NCBI RefSeq assembly: GCF_006715085.1
Contig: NZ_VFMM01000001.1
Span: 2,356,001 to 2,420,000 of the forward strand
Source of the DNA: Kribbella jejuensis
GTDB lineage: Bacteria > Actinomycetota > Actinomycetes > Propionibacteriales > Kribbellaceae
Reading direction: 5' to 3'
Length of the DNA stretch: 64,000 nt
The notes beneath the pieces were generated by a model, which did not search any database, was not told where the DNA came from, and worked only from the letters and a program-made list of their open reading frames with translations. Position numbers and translations under genes: made by a program. The number at the start of each line of letters is the position of its first letter. The first letter of the stretch is position 1. Of this stretch, positions 61,336-64,000 are shown in pieces.

Positions 61336-62510
61336 TAATAGCTCGGGTCCAGCCCGAGCAGCGGAAAGCTCGCTTCGCGGGTCGCGTTGATCGCCCGGTC
61401 GAGCCAGGTGTCCGGGTTGTAGCCGCTCGACCAGTCCACGTACGACGCATCCCGGCCGTCGGTCATCCGGACCGGCGCGACCCGACCGAACCGCAACTGC
61501 ACCTCCTCGCGCCACCCTTCCGGCACCGCGGTCGCCGGGTCGATGGGGCTTCCGGCGACGATCGCGAGCAGATGCGTCCACGCCCGCGGCACCACGTCGA
61601 TGATCGCGTACCCGCCACCGCCGGTAGCGATCCACTTTCCGCCGGTGACCTGGTGCGCGAGATCGTGCAGAGCGACGTACGCCGCCCGCTGCCCGTCGAT
61701 CGTCTTGGTCAGGTGCGCCAGCGGATCCTCGACGTGCGAGTCGCACCCGTGCTGCGTGACGAGCACCTGCGGACGGAACGCCTTCACCACGTCCGGTACG
61801 ACGGCGTGGAACGCGCGCAACCAGCCCGCGTCCCCGGTACCGGGTGGGAGCGCGACGTTGACCGCCGTACCTTCCGCGTCCGGGCCGCCCGTCTCGCCGG
61901 CGCTGCCGGTGCCCGGGAAGAGCGTGGTCGGCGACTCGTGCAGGCTGACCGTGAGTACGCGCGGGTCGTTGTAGAAGACGGTCTGGACGCCGTCCCCGTG
62001 GTGCACGTCGACGTCGACGTACGCGATCCGCTCGGCACCGTGGTCGAGCAACCACTGGATCGCGATCGCCGGGTCGTTGTACACGCAGAAACCGCTGGCC
62101 TGGTTGGGCATCGCGTGATGCAGTCCACCGGCGATGTTCACGGCGTGCAGTACGTCGCCCTCCCAGACCGCGCGGGCCGCCTCGACGGAGGCGCCGGCGA
62201 TCCGGGCGGAGACGTCGTGCATGTGCGGGAAGCAGTACGTGTCCGACGTACCGAGGCCGTGCACCGGGTCGGACTCGTCCGGGTCCGCACCGGCGCGCTT
62301 CACCGCGGCGATGTACTCCGCGGTGTGCACGGTCCCGAGCAGCGCGTCGTCCGCGACCGGCGCCGGCACGATCTTGAGCTGATCGAGCACCCCGAGCTCC
62401 CGGGCGAGCTTGATCGTCAGCTCGACCCGGATCGGACTCATCGGATGCCCACGCCCGAAGTCGTACGCCGTCAACCCGTCGTCAAAGACCAGCAACGCCT
62501 CACCACTCAT
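61335..62510 (-). CDS. acuC: AcuC-type protein deacetylase (class I HDAC-like)
   Basis: A 391-residue acetoin utilisation protein. Zinc ligands and catalytic residues are in GGLHHAMPNQASGFCVYND, YVDVDVHHGDGVQ and the later VTQHGCDSH; the Tyr is in TGGGGYAI. It removes acetyl groups from proteins, in Bacillus and actinobacteria from acetyl-CoA synthetase. The ATG at 62510 starts the family match (FDDGLTAYDFGRGHPMSP). It stands alone on the minus strand, after a small membrane protein gene. Confidence 0.93.
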   Translation of the reverse strand: MSGEALLVFDDGLTAYDFGRGHPMSPIRVELTIKLARELGVLDQLKIVPAPVADDALLGTVHTAEYIAAVKRAGADPDESDPVHGLGTSDTYCFPHMHDVSARIAGASVEAARAVWEGDVLHAVNIAGGLHHAMPNQASGFCVYNDPAIAIQWLLDHGAERIAYVDVDVHHGDGVQTVFYNDPRVLTVSLHESPTTLFPGTGSAGETGGPDAEGTAVNVALPPGTGDAGWLRAFHAVVPDVVKAFRPQVLVTQHGCDSHVEDPLAHLTKTIDGQRAAYVALHDLAHQVTGGKWIATGGGGYAIIDVVPRAWTHLLAIVAGSPIDPATAVPEGWREEVQLRFGRVAPVRMTDGRDASYVDWSSGYNPDTWLDRAINATREASFPLLGLDPSY

Positions 62511-62527
62511 GCAAGTGACCTTAGCCG

Positions 62528-62839
62528 TCAGGCTTCCGGAAGGGGCCTCCCGAAGCGTCGGCTCATCCAGTAGGCGCCGCGGCGAGCATGGAAGACGGTC
62601 ATCAGCACGGCCCCGACGGCGCCGGCGAACAGGGCGGCCCACGGATGGGTGCCGACGTGGGCCGCCGCGAGCAGGGCGGCCGCGATCGCGAAGGCCGCGA
62701 GGCCGCCGACAGCGTTGTTGGTGGCGGAGTTGCCGGTCAGATTCGGGAACTCGTGCCCGGTGATTCCGGTGACGAAGTGTGGGACGCCGTTGAGCCCCAT
62801 CAGTCCGGCCAGGAAGGCCAGCACGATCGCCTGGACCAT
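62528..62839 (-). CDS. small membrane protein under TetR control
   Basis: A 103-residue protein with three or four helices (VLAFLAGLMGLNGVPHFVTG, then two in the middle and one near 75-90). The GVPHFVTGITG segment is conserved among DoxX-like or uncharacterised small actinobacterial membrane proteins. ATG 62839 has GAAAGGGGA about 7 bases upstream. It is divergent from a TetR gene with two related operators between. Its function is unknown. Confidence 0.75.
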   Translation of the reverse strand: MVQAIVLAFLAGLMGLNGVPHFVTGITGHEFPNLTGNSATNNAVGGLAAFAIAAALLAAAHVGTHPWAALFAGAVGAVLMTVFHARRGAYWMSRRFGRPLPEA

Positions 62840-62850
62840 CACGATCCCCT

Positions 62851-62909
62851 TTCAGTCTACGAGCGTTGACTGAAAGCGTAACAAGAATCAGTCAACATGC
62901 GTAGACTGA
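62851..62909. promoter_or_regulatory. pair of TetR operators between divergent genes
   Basis: Two imperfect palindromes, 62851-62874 (TTCAGTC...GACTGAA) and 62888-62909 (TCAGTC...GACTGA), are inverted copies of each other, matching at 20 of 23 positions. The second includes the ATG at 62897. Both the membrane protein and the TetR gene would be controlled. Confidence 0.75.
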
Positions 62910-63499
62910 ATCTCGTGACCACCAGGGCGGAGCAACGCAGGCAGACCGAGGCCCGCATCCTCACCGCGGCGCGGGAGTTGTTCGGCGAGCACGGGTTCGA
63001 CCGGACCACCGTGCGGATGGTGGCGACCCGGGCCGGCAGTGATCCCGGGCTGGTGATGCGGTACTTCGGATCGAAGGAGAAGCTGTTCGCGCAGGCCGCC
63101 TCGATCCCGCCGGACGGGGCGATCGAGGGTTCACCCGCGGAGATCGCCGAGCAACTGATCGCGGCGCTGACCGGCAAACTCGCCGAGGAACCGGCCGCCG
63201 CACTGGCCGCGCTGCGGGCGATGTTCAGTCACCCCGAGGCCGCCGCTGAGGTTCGTACGGCGATGACGGCCCAGCAACGGCAGATCGCCGAACAACTCCC
63301 CGGCGACGATGCACTGATTCGGTCCGGCGTACTCGGCGCGCTCACCCTCGGCCTGGTGATCTCCCGGCACCTGGTCAGGCTCGATGGTTTCGACGTACCC
63401 CCGGACCAACTGATGGCGATTGCCGGTCCACTGATCGAGGAGCTGGTGAAGGACGAACGGGCGGCGCGGCACCCCTCCCTGGCCGCGCCGACCCGTTAG
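62897..63499 (+). CDS. TetR family transcriptional repressor
   Basis: A 200-residue TetR protein. The HTH is ILTAARELFGEHGFDRTTVRMVA then PGLVMRYFGSKEKLFAQA, and the C-terminal domain matches the Actinobacteria TetR_C_7-like type. ATG 62897 lies within an operator; a GTG at 62915 may be the real start, giving VTTRAEQRRQT. No ribosome site precedes either, suggesting a leaderless mRNA. It probably controls the divergent membrane protein gene. Confidence 0.9.
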   Translation: MRRLNLVTTRAEQRRQTEARILTAARELFGEHGFDRTTVRMVATRAGSDPGLVMRYFGSKEKLFAQAASIPPDGAIEGSPAEIAEQLIAALTGKLAEEPAAALAALRAMFSHPEAAAEVRTAMTAQQRQIAEQLPGDDALIRSGVLGALTLGLVISRHLVRLDGFDVPPDQLMAIAGPLIEELVKDERAARHPSLAAPTR

Positions 63500-63540
63500 G
63501 TCCAACAGTCGATTCATCGGCGGCGGACTGCAAAGCGTTA

Positions 63541-63557
63541 CAGGTTTTGCAAACCTG
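63541..63557. promoter_or_regulatory. 7+3+7 inverted repeat
   Basis: CAGGTTT-TGC-AAACCTG is a perfect palindrome 42 bases after the TetR stop and about 105 bases before the GDSL gene. It may be an operator for the GDSL gene or a small terminator. The rest of 63500-63660 shows no gene. Confidence 0.4.
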
Positions 63558-63660
63558 AGCCGGAAGACCGGAGAATCTGCATCGGTTCCGCCGTCATCCG
63601 ACTGCGGACAGTGAGATGCGGACTTGCGAGTACCCGACCGAGGGGCCCAAGGTTCTCCCT

Positions 63661-64000
63661 GTGAGGCAGATGAAACCCAACCGTCGGCAGATCTTCACAG
63701 TCGGCGCAGCGGCGGCCGCGGTGACGGCGGCCGGCGCAGCCCAGACCCAGACCGCATCCGCGAACACGTCCGCGTTCACCAATGCGTTCGCCGGTGCGTC
63801 CGCGTCCACCGGGCCGTACGGCTCCGGCGTGGCCGGGTCCTGGACGAGTGCGACGCACGCGATCTCGACCGCCGCGCAGTTCCAGCGCACCCGCGAGACC
63901 AACGGCGTCTACATGTTCGGCGACAGCATCTCGGTGCAGGACGGCAAGGCGCTGGCGATCCGGCTGCTGAACCGGAACGGCACCCAGCTCGCTGTGCACA
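63661..64000 (+). CDS. secreted SGNH/GDSL hydrolase, N-terminal part (cut by window edge)
   Basis: The open frame runs off the right edge. It begins at GTG 63661 or ATG 63670 with a Tat-like signal (NRRQIFTVGAAAAAVTAAG), followed by an Ala/Thr/Ser-rich stretch. VYMFGDSISVQDGKALAIRLL has the GDS block with the catalytic Ser. It would be an esterase or acyl hydrolase acting outside the cell; the remaining blocks are not in the window. Confidence 0.75.
   Translation, partial: MRQMKPNRRQIFTVGAAAAAVTAAGAAQTQTASANTSAFTNAFAGASASTGPYGSGVAGSWTSATHAISTAAQFQRTRETNGVYMFGDSISVQDGKALAIRLLNRNGTQLAVH

Noticed and set aside
1-64000. Insertion sequences, integrases or att sites at the borders of the accessory regions
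   Set aside because: No transposase or recombinase motifs were seen, and no tRNA gene or matching direct repeats flank the regions.

Overview
The window is high-GC DNA from an actinobacterium. Codons end mostly in G or C, GTG and TTG starts are common, genes often overlap by ATGA or GTGA, and there are F420-type, Rex, SARP and BldN-like proteins. Gene content and order fit the Propionibacteriales, and I would guess Kribbella or a close relative; the genus is an inference. I found no tRNA, rRNA, transposase, integrase, phage gene or CRISPR array.

The chromosome backbone is a set of housekeeping blocks that, from memory, follow the same order (inverted) as Mycobacterium tuberculosis Rv0500 to Rv0553. 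These are menC-menE and menA (menaquinone, 1-2185); ccsB-resB-ccdA-resA, a histidine phosphatase and hemL (cytochrome c maturation and heme, 11040-17224); rex-hemA-hemC-hemD-hemB behind a glutaredoxin-like gene and an acyl-CoA ligase (43232-50719); a BldN-like sigma factor with a DUF5667 membrane partner (51087-52986); and a phospholipid acyltransferase, an epimerase, ribosomal protein bS22 and a BldC-like HTH protein (53088-55339 and 60923-61138).

Accessory genes sit between these blocks. Region 2196-10868 holds TetR-controlled oxidoreductase and efflux genes, a hemerythrin, a Cds1-type cysteine desulfhydrase, an M48 protease and a TMEM175-like channel. Region 17519-43209 is rich in secreted enzymes: a lytic transglycosylase, two subtilase-like proteases (one with an altered triad), a multidomain GH3 beta-glucosidase, a Tat-exported aldose epimerase, a P450, an orphan histidine kinase and a sugar ABC importer divergent from an exported putative polysaccharide-degrading enzyme. 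Region 55450-60866 splits the bS22/HTH block. It carries a methyltransferase, a SARP-type regulator with a 55-residue exported peptide, an alpha/beta hydrolase and an amidohydrolase/MarR pair. The right end has an AcuC-type deacetylase, a TetR/membrane-protein pair with paired operators, and the start of a GDSL hydrolase.

Respiration and heme run through the backbone: Rex senses NADH/NAD and probably controls its own heme operon, while the Ccs/Res system and menaquinone genes serve the respiratory chain. The most interesting items are a repeated C-rich, G-poor switch at the 3' ends of genes that lack a hairpin terminator (possible Rho loading sites), the SARP plus exported micropeptide pair, the histone-H1-like tail on HemD, a structured leader before the lytic transglycosylase, and the altered-triad subtilase.
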